The position numbers and the translations under genes were made by a program. Below are positions 36,081 to 45,187 of a stretch of DNA of 64,000 nt, one piece after another (the stretch's first letter is position 1; the number at the start of each line of letters is the position of its first letter). This DNA comes from GCA-002712965 sp913048525 (GTDB lineage: Bacteria; Chloroflexota; Dehalococcoidia; Lucifugimonadales; UBA826), in contig CAJWWP010000003.1 of NCBI GenBank assembly GCA_913048525.1, positions 1 to 64,000 of the forward strand, written 5' to 3'. Under the pieces are notes generated by a model, which did no database searches, was not told where the DNA came from, and was given only the letters and a program-made list of their open reading frames with translations.

Positions 36081-37091
36081 CTATAGAGATTTCTTTTTAT
36101 TTGCTAAGGAACTTAAAATTTCCAGTATGACCCTGAGCGCTGCCTCGGCGGTAATGTTTGCTGGTCCTTCGTAGTCGGGAGCTACCTCAACTACATCTGC
36201 AGCAATTGTTTCCACTGAGCCAACGATGGTTCTAACAGCTCGAAGTAATTCCACGGATGTAAGCCCTCCAGGCTCAGGAGTTCCGGTCGCAGGTGCAAAT
36301 GCTGGGTCCAGTACGTCTATATCTACAGAAAGATAGATTAATTCGGGACCATCGAGAGCCTCTGATATTGCATCATCTAGTACAGGATCGAAGCCACGTG
36401 TTTCGATTTCCGACATCTGGTGCCATCTCATTCCCTGTTCTCGCATCCAGTCAAATAGGGTATGCGGTGGCCAGTAGCCGCGTAGCCCAACTTGGACAAA
36501 ATTTTTCCCTTGCACGATTCCATCTTCTATAAGTCGTCTCATAGGGCTGCTGTGTGATGCCAAGACGCCTCCGTAGGTGGCGGGGGCTGTGTCAGCATGA
36601 GCATCAAAGTGGACAATACCGACCTTGCCAGGTCCGTAATGGTTTGCAACTGCTGTTGCAGATGGGAGAGTGATCGAATGATCTCCCCCGACAACTATTG
36701 GAAGAGCGCCAGCTTTGAGGCACTGAGAGACTTTGGCTTGGATAGCTTCATGGCTTCGTTCAAGCGAACTAGGAGGACAATTGGCATCTCCAAAATCTGC
36801 CACTGAAAGAACATCGGTTGGATATACCTGTAGGCCCATGTGATACAAATCGTCATTTGGGGCACCAAAATACCCAGCCTGACGAATGGCTCTTGGACCG
36901 AACCTAGCGCCTGGCCGATTTACAACACCCATATCAAAAGGTGCTCCCATGATCGCAACTTCGACACCTTGTTCCTTTAACCCTTCAGGGGTTTGTATCA
37001 ATGGGCTTTGTAGAAACGTTGAGACCCCAACAAAAGATGGCATATCTGCGTCTGAGTTTCTGTATATTGGATCATCTCCAGGTTTTCCCAA
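36081..37091 (-). CDS. Ureohydrolase (agmatinase / arginase family)
   Basis: A binuclear manganese hydrolase that releases urea from guanidino compounds. Metal-binding motifs are GGDHSI (near residue 140), DAHAD (near 163) and SVDIDVLDPAFAPATGTPEPGG (near 252). Length of 336 is somewhat longer than classic SpeB and fits the agmatinase/guanidinobutyrase/guanidinase group, which cannot be separated by eye. The start is TTG at 37091 with AAGGAG 8 bases before it. It converges on the MoaC fusion and diverges from an MFS gene. Confidence 0.88.
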   Translation of the reverse strand: MGKPGDDPIYRNSDADMPSFVGVSTFLQSPLIQTPEGLKEQGVEVAIMGAPFDMGVVNRPGARFGPRAIRQAGYFGAPNDDLYHMGLQVYPTDVLSVADFGDANCPPSSLERSHEAIQAKVSQCLKAGALPIVVGGDHSITLPSATAVANHYGPGKVGIVHFDAHADTAPATYGGVLASHSSPMRRLIEDGIVQGKNFVQVGLRGYWPPHTLFDWMREQGMRWHQMSEIETRGFDPVLDDAISEALDGPELIYLSVDIDVLDPAFAPATGTPEPGGLTSVELLRAVRTIVGSVETIAADVVEVAPDYEGPANITAEAALRVILEILSSLANKKKSL

Positions 37092-37183
37092 AGTCGTTCT
37101 CCTTGCTAACTATCGGTGTGCGTTTAGTAATCGTAGCATTCAAAGTTTTTCTGTTTGCCATCTGTATAGGTTAGAGTACGGTA

Positions 37184-38512
37184 ATGATTGCAGATTACCC
37201 AGAAGGCTGGACAACTAGAGTTCTTACACGTTTGCTTGGGCCGGCTATGGCCTTTCCTTCCTTCAGGGTATTCTGGTTCGGTACCCTTGCATCGGTATGT
37301 GGTTTCCAGGTGCTTAGTTTTGCACAGTTCTGGATTGTTCATCGTCTGACAGGTGACCCCTTGTTTTTAGGATGGGTTGGTCTTGCCACCGCGGTTCCTG
37401 CGATTGTTTTGAATCTTTTTGGCGGAGTTTTGGCTGACAGGTTGGAGAGGCGAAAGCTTATCGCTGTGACTCAAACTGTGAACGGTTTAATTATCTTAAT
37501 CCTCGCAGCAGTGACGTTTACTGGGATAGTGCAAGCGTGGCATGTGATAGTGCTTGCCTTCTTTGCAGGAGCTGTGAATGCTTTTGATCAACCCGCAAGA
37601 ATGGCTCTATATCCAATTCTGATCGATCGCTCTGTGATGATGAACGCAGTTTCTCTTAATAGTGCTATCTGGACGGGAACTAGGATTATAGCTCCAGCAG
37701 TGGCGGGTTTGATTATTACGGTTGTGGGAGAAGGGTTCTCATTTCTTCTTTCGGCCATGGGCTTTTTCACCCTGGCTATGGTTGTTGTGCGTCTAAAAGT
37801 TCCAGATGGCATCAAGCCCGAGAGGCCGCAAAGAAAGTCTCGTTCGGATCTGATCGAGGGAATTAAATTTATCTTGGGGAATTCGATATTTACTTTCTTG
37901 ATAGCAATCACTTTTTTTAATAGCTTTTTTGGAATGTCTGTTATTCCGATGATGCCTGTGTTTGCAGTTGATATTCTGAAGGTCGGGGCAGATGGGCAGG
38001 GAGTCATGATGGGTGTTGGTGGGGTGGGGGCTTTTGCTATGACTCTAGGGCTGGGAAGGGTTGGGAATCTGAGGCATAGGGGAATGATGATAGTGGTGGG
38101 ATCCGCTGTGTTCGGACTGTCTCTAACATTGTTGGCGATAAGTTCGAAACAGCTTGGGAATTACCCTCTAGCGGTCTTTTTGATGTTTGTCATGGGCGCA
38201 TTTAGCTCTGTTTACATGATTTCTATCATGAGTTCTCTCCAATTAATGGTGCCAGATCATATGAGAGGACGTGTTATGGGTTTTTATGGGATGACGTGGA
38301 GCATTATGCCTTTGGGTGCCATGTACACGGGAGCACTTGCCAAAGTGTTTGCTGACGCTGGCGAAGGTGTCCCGCTCGCTGTTGCTATTGGGGGAATCCT
38401 GGTCACACTGTTTGCTGTCGGTCCGATTGTAATGAATAAAGGAATACGCGATCTGGATGTAATCATCGAGGAAAGACAAAATATTAGGGAATCAACAGCT
38501 GGAGTAGCATAG
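37184..38512 (+). CDS. MFS transporter (MFS_3 / EntS-like, about 12 membrane segments)
   Basis: A 442-residue major facilitator protein with about 12 hydrophobic segments. The start AFPSFRVFWFGTLASVCGFQVL and the loop FGGVLADRLERRKLI (about 84-98), followed by NAFDQPARMALYPILIDRSVMMNAVSLNSA, are characteristic of the MFS_3 exporter group that includes EntS. The DMRGRVMGFYGM-type segment (DHMRGRVMGFY) in the second half agrees. It diverges from the ureohydrolase. Substrate unknown. Confidence 0.85.
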   Translation: MIADYPEGWTTRVLTRLLGPAMAFPSFRVFWFGTLASVCGFQVLSFAQFWIVHRLTGDPLFLGWVGLATAVPAIVLNLFGGVLADRLERRKLIAVTQTVNGLIILILAAVTFTGIVQAWHVIVLAFFAGAVNAFDQPARMALYPILIDRSVMMNAVSLNSAIWTGTRIIAPAVAGLIITVVGEGFSFLLSAMGFFTLAMVVVRLKVPDGIKPERPQRKSRSDLIEGIKFILGNSIFTFLIAITFFNSFFGMSVIPMMPVFAVDILKVGADGQGVMMGVGGVGAFAMTLGLGRVGNLRHRGMMIVVGSAVFGLSLTLLAISSKQLGNYPLAVFLMFVMGAFSSVYMISIMSSLQLMVPDHMRGRVMGFYGMTWSIMPLGAMYTGALAKVFADAGEGVPLAVAIGGILVTLFAVGPIVMNKGIRDLDVIIEERQNIRESTAGVA

Positions 38513-38584
38513 AGATAAATTGCAACACATCTTTATGAGCTCTGTTCGCTTTAGAGGATATAACTGCTGATCAAAGGAGAAAAA

Positions 38585-39109
38585 ATGGACTTTAGAGAGG
38601 TACTGAAACTACAGCTTGAAGAATACCAAGGTGAGCTAAAACGCTTGATAAGTGGTTTAACAGATGAAGAAAGGCGAAAGATGCCCTCTGAGATGTCACA
38701 CCATATTGATTTTGCCTTGTGGCATGCGACTCGCGCAGAGGATGTCCTGTTGAATTTTGGGGCTAAGGAAACAGATCAGCTTTGGGTGCAGGATGGTTGG
38801 CATGAAAGGTTCAATATACCGGCACGAGATGTAGGGGTTGGGTACTCAGCTGAGCAGGTTAGAGAAATGCCTTCTACACCGATTGAATTATTGCTGGGAT
38901 ACCATGAGGCATGCAGGGAGCAAACGCTTGATTACATCTCCCATGTTGATCCTCTTGAATTGGACAAGCGATGTCCTTTCGAGGCACTTCATCGACAACT
39001 TCCGGACATCACTAAGGGTGGGGTACTCGCTCACATAGTGGTTGAAACGTCTCAGCATCTTGGTCAAATAGGATATATCCGAGGTATTCTGAGGGGTATA
39101 AACAGCTAA
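38585..39109 (+). CDS. DinB-like superfamily protein
   Basis: A 174-residue four-helix protein of the DinB/YfiT-type superfamily, whose members often bind a metal with three histidines and act as thiol-dependent transferases. Likely ligands are His in MSHHIDFALWHATRAEDVL (about 38-56) and the C-terminal HIVVETSQHLGQIGYIRG (about 151-168). AAAGGAG precedes the ATG by about 6 bases. It stands alone between an MFS gene and a convergent monooxygenase gene. Confidence 0.8.
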   Translation: MDFREVLKLQLEEYQGELKRLISGLTDEERRKMPSEMSHHIDFALWHATRAEDVLLNFGAKETDQLWVQDGWHERFNIPARDVGVGYSAEQVREMPSTPIELLLGYHEACREQTLDYISHVDPLELDKRCPFEALHRQLPDITKGGVLAHIVVETSQHLGQIGYIRGILRGINS

Positions 39110-39137
39110 TTGACAACAGAATTGACTGGAAACCCCC

Positions 39138-40136
39138 TTAGTCGAATGCGCCTACAATCTCTTGTTCAATTCGCTCAAATTGCTCTATATCTCCTGTTGG
39201 AATTCCACCAAACATTATCTCGTCAACCCCTGCTTCAACAAATTCCCCGATGCGTTGGATAACATAATCTTGGGAACCAGCAACAGAACCGGAATCTTCC
39301 GGTGCCAGAAGTTTTCCGGCGTAATTCCCATGAGTGGGATCAGAGGCTCGGTATCCCAGTCGTCTTACAAAGTCATCGGCTTCTTTTTGATTGTTGGTTA
39401 TTTTTATGGGCATAAGCAACGAGTGTTTTATATCTGAAGGATCTCGATTGACATCCTCACAGTGGCGTTCCAGAACTTCCACCTTATGGTGGTATAGATC
39501 TAGGGACATCCCCCGACCAGACCATCCATCAATATTTAGGACGTCTCCATACTTTGCCAGTGTGCGGAGAGTTCTTTTTTCACCGGTTCCTCCCACTAAT
39601 ATGGGTACGTGAGGGTTGCGGTAGCATGGGGGAGATAAAGGGGCCTCTTCCAAACTGTAATATGTGCCTGAATAATTTACAGGTTCTTTGGATGTAAAAA
39701 GGAGCCTAATTAGTTCACAGGCCTCTTCAAAGCGATCAGATCTTTCCCGCATGGATGGAAATACCCAACCATAAGCCTCATGCTCCCGTGCGAACCATGC
39801 TGCTCCCAAGGACAAAATGAATCTCCCTTTGGAAGCTTGGTCTAGTGTTGAGGCCATTTTGGCGACCAGAGCCGGATTACGGTAGGTGTTTCCAAGGACG
39901 AGGTGTCCTATCTCTAATTTCTTTGTCATTCCAGCGGCGACCGAAGCCAGGGTGAAGCCTTCAAAGGCTGTGCCTTGCTCCTGATCACGTTGACCACCAG
40001 GTGACCCTGGAGAAGGTGGAAGAAAGTGATCCGCGAACCAGAGACTGTTCCAGCGGCCCCCTTCGAGAGTTTCAATTGATGATCTAATCTTCTCCCAGTC
40101 AGTGTTGTAGCAACTTACCTGCACTCCGAACTTCAT
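39138..40136 (-). CDS. LLM class flavin/F420-dependent oxidoreductase
   Basis: A luciferase-like protein of about 332 residues. It begins MKFGVQVSCYNTDWEKI, continues SLWFADHFLPPSPGSPGGQ and LEIGHLVLGNTYRNPALVAKMASTLDQASKGRFILSLGAAW when read in adjoining parts. Its DHF and GNTYRNP text is closer to F420-dependent enzymes. ATG at 40136 is chosen because AAGGA lies 6-7 bases upstream; an earlier in-frame ATG at 40202 would add an unrelated tail. It diverges from the SGNH hydrolase gene. Substrate unknown. Confidence 0.87.
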   Translation of the reverse strand: MKFGVQVSCYNTDWEKIRSSIETLEGGRWNSLWFADHFLPPSPGSPGGQRDQEQGTAFEGFTLASVAAGMTKKLEIGHLVLGNTYRNPALVAKMASTLDQASKGRFILSLGAAWFAREHEAYGWVFPSMRERSDRFEEACELIRLLFTSKEPVNYSGTYYSLEEAPLSPPCYRNPHVPILVGGTGEKRTLRTLAKYGDVLNIDGWSGRGMSLDLYHHKVEVLERHCEDVNRDPSDIKHSLLMPIKITNNQKEADDFVRRLGYRASDPTHGNYAGKLLAPEDSGSVAGSQDYVIQRIGEFVEAGVDEIMFGGIPTGDIEQFERIEQEIVGAFD

Positions 40137-40289
40137 ATTGTTTCCTTTCTCTGGATAATTAGTAGGTCTTGTCAGGTTTATGGTAGCAGTCTTCCTAATC
40201 AATGCTTGGTGATATTTCTAATGTTGAATGTTAGTATGCCTGGCCTAACAGCAAGAGCTTTGCAAATTGGAATAAAAGCGAGTGATTAA

Positions 40290-41276
40290 ATGTCTCAACG
40301 GATATTTCCCAATGATCCCAGAATCAAGTGGCTAGGTGCTATATCACTTGATTCTAATGATGAATATGTCATGCCGTGGAGAATTCCCTATGAAGAGATA
40401 GATCTCTACAACATAGATCTTATGGGTAGAGCAGCCATGCCTGCAGGAGTTCGACTAACTTTTCAGAGTAATGCAGAGAAACTCCTATTTAGTTGCGAAT
40501 CCTTGGAGGAGAGAAGCCCTGCAGATTTGTTTGTTGACGGGGAATATTTTGGGTCCGAAGCTACAGAAAATAGGGAAGCATTCGAATTTCATGGACTTTC
40601 ACCTGGCAACAAGGAAATAGAGTTATGGCTACCACAATATGGAGAATTTAGATTTAAGGGATTAGAGATACCAGATGGAGCCTCACTGTATGCTTCAACG
40701 CTGCCAAAACTTACAAAATGGGTCACTTACGGTAGTTCCATAACCCAATGTCGTCAGGCTGCTTCTCCAAGTTTGACCTGGCCATCTATCGTATCTCGAA
40801 ATCGTGGATCAGATCTTACCTGTCTTGGGTATGGCGGCCAGTGTCATCTCGATCCATTGATAGCCAGAGTTATCAGGGATAACGACGCAGATCTTATATC
40901 TCTCTGTGTTGGGATTAATGTATATACCAACCCCTCTATGAATGAGAGGACATTTGGTCCTAATATTGTGGCCTTTATAAAGATAATACGAGAGAAGCAT
41001 CCCTTAACACCTATTGCCATATTTTCTCCTATTTATTCCCCAGGGCGAGAAGATACAGCTAATGTTGTTGGATTTACGTTGAAGGGAATGCGAGGCGAAA
41101 TCAAAAGATCAGTTGATATTCTTATTAGTGTAGGGGATAAAAATCTTTATTATTTTGATGGTCTCGATATTCTGGATGCTGACGACGTTCATTTATTAGA
41201 GGATGGCCTGCATCCGAACACAGAAGGCTATGGATTAATGGCAAAAAATATAATTAAGATGTTGGATGTTATTTGA
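40290..41276 (+). CDS. SGNH/GDSL hydrolase family protein with N-terminal beta domain
   Basis: A 328-residue esterase-like protein. Residues 1-140 form a beta-rich accessory domain. The SGNH domain follows: block I TYGSSIT with the nucleophile Ser near 151, block II Gly in GYGGQCH, block III in CVGINVYTN, and block V DGLHPNTEGYGLMA with Asp and His near the C-terminus. There is no signal peptide, so it is probably cytoplasmic. Likely substrates are acyl esters such as acetylated sugars, but this is not determined. Confidence 0.82.
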   Translation: MSQRIFPNDPRIKWLGAISLDSNDEYVMPWRIPYEEIDLYNIDLMGRAAMPAGVRLTFQSNAEKLLFSCESLEERSPADLFVDGEYFGSEATENREAFEFHGLSPGNKEIELWLPQYGEFRFKGLEIPDGASLYASTLPKLTKWVTYGSSITQCRQAASPSLTWPSIVSRNRGSDLTCLGYGGQCHLDPLIARVIRDNDADLISLCVGINVYTNPSMNERTFGPNIVAFIKIIREKHPLTPIAIFSPIYSPGREDTANVVGFTLKGMRGEIKRSVDILISVGDKNLYYFDGLDILDADDVHLLEDGLHPNTEGYGLMAKNIIKMLDVI

Positions 41277-41323
41277 AGAGTACGCTGTTGGAATATAGGT
41301 GATAGTTTATTTACGACACGTGA

Positions 41324-43846
41324 TTATCTATTTCCTATAAGTTCTCGTGACGTGGCTCCGGATTTTTCTAGCTCATCAACTTCTGACTGCGAATATCCCA
41401 GTTCCGACAAAATAGTTTCATTGTGCTGACCAAAGCTAGGTCCGGAAAACTTTGGGAGCTTTGGACGTCTGGTTAGCCTCCATGTTGGCCGTGCGGTAAG
41501 GTGTTTTCCTTTAGCATCGTGTTTTACTGTAACGAAGTTCTCTCTTTCAACCGAATGAGGGTCTGTGAGCAATAATAATGCGGTTTGTACAGGTGCCGCA
41601 GTTACACCGTTATTCTGCAAAGAATTTGCGATGTCATAGGAATCCTTTGTGACCGTCCATTCTGAGATGATGTCGTCTATAACCTTTTGGTTATCGAGCC
41701 TTCCCTCAACCGAAGAATAGGCGGAGTCAAAAAGTCTGGAATCTCCCACCACTTGAGTAAGTGACAGCCATTCTTTGTCTGATTGGCAATTGATAGCAAT
41801 CCATCGGTCCGTGACGGTATCGATGGTTTGGGTTTCAAGGTCCTCGTCGTCGTTTGGAAACACGCTCAGAATTGGCCTAGGTTCAGGATCAGGCAGGCAT
41901 GGATAAATTTCATGCGGAGCGTATCCACTGCGTTTATTGCCCGTTTTTGTTGGTATTCTGCAACCTAGAGCTTCAGCAATTATGTATTCGCCAATAAGGC
42001 CAGTTACTCCATCTCTTTGGGGTAATAGACAATAACAACCCTTTCCAGTGAGGGCCTTATGTATTAGGGCTGCTACTGCTGCTGCTGCACACGTTGCTCC
42101 TGCGATGGGGTCACCATAAGATATTCCAGATTTGTGGGGAGCATCATTTTCATATCCTTGAAGTGCAACCAGACCACCCATTTGCTCTATGGTTGGACCA
42201 AATCCTACTCGAGATGCATCGGAACCTTGGTGCCCAAACCCAGGCATCGATATGTAAATGATGTTGGGATTAAGCTTCCTTATGTCGTTATATCCCAAAC
42301 CATTTCGGTCGGCTACTCCAGAAGACCAGTTTTCTACGAATACATCTGCCGTTTTGATGAGCCGTTTTAGTGCTTGCATTCCAGGTTTTTTCTTAAAGTC
42401 TAGTGTAAGACTTCTCTTTCCCCGGTTATATTCATTGAAATAGCTTGAAAGGTTAATGGCGGGGGCTGTACGGCTTCCCCCTGCGGTCCTAACAGGGTCC
42501 GGAAAAGTTGGACCTTCTACCTTTATCACGTCAGCGCCCATATCTGCTAGAAAGCGCATTGCGTACGGCCCAGACCATACTTGTGTCATATCCACGACTT
42601 TTATGTTTTCAAGTGGAAGCGTTTTAGAGATAGAGGATATACCAGAGACAAGTGATTTTTTGGGCCCCTTGATGCGTATTGGTTCAGAAAAAATTTCATC
42701 ATTATGTTGTCCAAGTAAAGGAGCTGTTGAAAAGTTGCCCTTATCGACTTTTGAGCTAGCATTTTCAGGGTTGAGGGTAAACCATATCGGTCCAGAGGGC
42801 ACCGGGTGTTTTCCCAGAACTGGATGGGTTACCTCTTGCCAGAAATCTGTTTCCTTATGGTGAGGCCATTGAAGCAGTTCTGCCGGCGTAGGAATCATCG
42901 CGAAAGGCGCACGGTAGTCGTCAGCGATCTCAAATATTTCCTGGGCAGTATGTTTCATAGTGAAATTGGGAACTAAAATTCTCAGCAATTCATCAGCATC
43001 CGGTGACCAGGCGCTGTTTGCGAATAGAGGATCTTTTTTCATATCCGATAGTCCCATGACGTCAAGAACCGAGTGAGTTTGTCTCGGCATTGACGCGACA
43101 CCGATCCAGCCATCCTTACAAGGATGAACTCCCCAAAGAGCTCTTGGATTGTTACCTCCTCGTTGTTGGTCGCCTCCATACCAGAGAGCAACCGGACCAG
43201 CTCCTTCCAGGGTGGCCGTCTGAACTTCTTGTATAGAGATATCTATGATGTCACCGACCCCTGTGTTAGTAGCAGCATATATCGCGGTCAGGAGCGCTCC
43301 AAACGCGTGGAGACTTGCTTGCATATGAGCTTGGTGCCCTGCAGTTAGCAGCGGGGGTTTATTTGCATCCCCAGTCAGATACATTTGTCCTCCAGATGCG
43401 TATGCTGTGAGAGCACTAGTTGTCCACTGGGAATAGGGCCCTGTTTGTCCGAAGGGAGTCACTTGGACAATTGATAGAGAGGGTTGTATCTCGGAGAGAG
43501 CAACAAGATCAAGGCCCAAAGACGTGAGTTCTCCTGGCTTATATCCGTCAATGATTCCATCTGAACTCAAAACTAGTTCGGATGCTTTGGCCACGTCTGC
43601 AGGGTCTTCAAAGTTAAGTACAACAGAACGTTTTCCAGTGCCCAGATATGCAAAAAGTATACTGTTGTTAGGATCTAGTGGGTCACCCGTGTTGGGAGTG
43701 GGAGGCAGGTGACGGATGGGATGCCCACCGGGGGGTTCGACAGTTATTACATCGGCACCGTAAGCAGCGAATAACCTTCCGACGTTCGCAGTGGCTACAT
43801 CAGTTCCTAATTCTACTATTCGCAGATTACTGAGAATTTGATTCAT
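41324..43846 (-). CDS. Double-domain CaiB/BaiF CoA-transferase fusion
   Basis: An 840-residue protein made of two complete class III CoA-transferase domains in tandem. Domain 1 (about 1-395) has LFAAYGADVITVEPPGGHP, KRSVVLNFEDPADVAK and VQVTPFGQTGPYSQW. Domain 2 (about 410-840) has KVVDMTQVWSGPYAMRFLADMGADVIKVEGP, GKRSLTLDFKKKPGM and ISMPGFGHQGSDA, read in parts. In domain 1 the usual fD position reads TTSALTAYASGG, without Asp, so possibly only one site is active. It lies 17 bases after an enolase-superfamily gene and downstream of a monooxygenase on the same strand. Confidence 0.9.
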   Translation of the reverse strand: MNQILSNLRIVELGTDVATANVGRLFAAYGADVITVEPPGGHPIRHLPPTPNTGDPLDPNNSILFAYLGTGKRSVVLNFEDPADVAKASELVLSSDGIIDGYKPGELTSLGLDLVALSEIQPSLSIVQVTPFGQTGPYSQWTTSALTAYASGGQMYLTGDANKPPLLTAGHQAHMQASLHAFGALLTAIYAATNTGVGDIIDISIQEVQTATLEGAGPVALWYGGDQQRGGNNPRALWGVHPCKDGWIGVASMPRQTHSVLDVMGLSDMKKDPLFANSAWSPDADELLRILVPNFTMKHTAQEIFEIADDYRAPFAMIPTPAELLQWPHHKETDFWQEVTHPVLGKHPVPSGPIWFTLNPENASSKVDKGNFSTAPLLGQHNDEIFSEPIRIKGPKKSLVSGISSISKTLPLENIKVVDMTQVWSGPYAMRFLADMGADVIKVEGPTFPDPVRTAGGSRTAPAINLSSYFNEYNRGKRSLTLDFKKKPGMQALKRLIKTADVFVENWSSGVADRNGLGYNDIRKLNPNIIYISMPGFGHQGSDASRVGFGPTIEQMGGLVALQGYENDAPHKSGISYGDPIAGATCAAAAVAALIHKALTGKGCYCLLPQRDGVTGLIGEYIIAEALGCRIPTKTGNKRSGYAPHEIYPCLPDPEPRPILSVFPNDDEDLETQTIDTVTDRWIAINCQSDKEWLSLTQVVGDSRLFDSAYSSVEGRLDNQKVIDDIISEWTVTKDSYDIANSLQNNGVTAAPVQTALLLLTDPHSVERENFVTVKHDAKGKHLTARPTWRLTRRPKLPKFSGPSFGQHNETILSELGYSQSEVDELEKSGATSRELIGNR

Positions 43847-43863
43847 TTTTCTGTTCTTACAAC

Positions 43864-45078
43864 TTAAAGGACTATTTTTTCTTCGTTGTGACTGTACTTT
43901 CTTTGAAAAATCTCTTTATCCACATTAAGTCCTAACCCTACTGCATCTGCAACCTCATAGCTTCCATTCTTAAATTTGAACTCATCCTCTTTGTATACAT
44001 TCGGAGCTATCCGTTCATCCTCTAGTGATATAAAACCTTCGCACGAAGCTCCATAGATCAGGGCCGCTCGGGTTCCGAAGTTTCCATTTCCAAAGCAGTG
44101 AGGCTGAGACACGACTTTGGTACCTGAAAGTTGATCTTCAATCTGCTTCCACCGAGAAAATCCCTGGGAGACTATGTCGGGCTGATAACCATCGAAGACT
44201 CCTTCCTCTGCCATATCCATGTACACGTAACTGATTGGATCCCTGTCGACTTCGCCACAAACCAGTAAAGCACCTGATCCTAAGCGTTCTTGTATTCGGC
44301 GGATTTCTTTATATTCTTCTAGTGAAGGAGGAATCATTTCTTCCAGCCAACCCAGATTTGCTGGCAGAGTTTCTTTTATAAAAAATTCCAGCAGATCTAG
44401 TCTGTTCTTGTACCCGAAATTCGCGTCTACATAGAGAATAGTTTCTGGGCCAACTGCTGCACGAATTGAATTGACCACATCAGCGTCTCTCTGTGCGCCG
44501 GATGCAGGGGACATCCATCTACCTCCCCGCCCAACTTTAATTTTCATTTGGCGCCATCCGAGGGAATGAGCCTCTTTAGCTTCATCGACTATTGAGGCAA
44601 TTCCATTATTTAAATGGTCCGGATTGCGAAGATCCTGAAAATATAAGGTAGTATCGTAAGCAGGTACTCTATCTCTAACCTTTCCACCAAGTAAGTCAAT
44701 TGCGGAAACTCCCAATTCCCTTCCAGCCAGGTCATAGGCAAGAATGCTCATCCATCCATTCTGTCGGAAGGCCCGCCCAGAGTTAGGTTTTGGCTTAACC
44801 ACCCTGCCATCCGAGATTTCCAAAAGGTCATCTATGCGAATTCCGAGAAAAACCTCTCTGAGTATTTTCATTAATTCCTCTACGGAATGCCCTCCGAGAT
44901 TGGACATGAAAGCATTTGCAATTGTCAGACCTTCGATACCCCCTTCCGTTGTTGCACGTACCAGCCATTCAATACCAGATATTCCGTGGCCTGCATTTCT
45001 TGCGTTCCTGCCTATTTCGTGTGGGAAATAGGCAGGAATAGGAGTGACGCTTATCTCAGTTATCTTCTGAGAGACCAT
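43864..45078 (-). CDS. Enolase superfamily enzyme (mandelate racemase / muconate lactonizing type)
   Basis: A 404-residue enolase-superfamily protein that abstracts a proton next to a carboxylate. Catalytic KxK is in MKIKVGRGG (about 177), metal ligands are Asp in YVDANFGY, Glu in LEEMIPP and Glu in VCGEVDRD, and the general-base-type His may be in VSQPHCFGN near residue 327. GAGGATAAATA precedes the ATG. It is followed after 17 bases by the CoA-transferase fusion, and a monooxygenase gene ends 109 bases downstream-strand-wise before it, suggesting one pathway. Substrate unknown. Confidence 0.86.
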   Translation of the reverse strand: MVSQKITEISVTPIPAYFPHEIGRNARNAGHGISGIEWLVRATTEGGIEGLTIANAFMSNLGGHSVEELMKILREVFLGIRIDDLLEISDGRVVKPKPNSGRAFRQNGWMSILAYDLAGRELGVSAIDLLGGKVRDRVPAYDTTLYFQDLRNPDHLNNGIASIVDEAKEAHSLGWRQMKIKVGRGGRWMSPASGAQRDADVVNSIRAAVGPETILYVDANFGYKNRLDLLEFFIKETLPANLGWLEEMIPPSLEEYKEIRRIQERLGSGALLVCGEVDRDPISYVYMDMAEEGVFDGYQPDIVSQGFSRWKQIEDQLSGTKVVSQPHCFGNGNFGTRAALIYGASCEGFISLEDERIAPNVYKEDEFKFKNGSYEVADAVGLGLNVDKEIFQRKYSHNEEKIVL

Positions 45079-45187
45079 TATTTATCCTCGCTAGTTCATA
45101 TCGTAATAATCTGCCCGATCCGTTGCTCATCTTCAAGATAGTGGAAGCAAGACCAATTGATTATCAGATAATTAATTTGAACAGTAG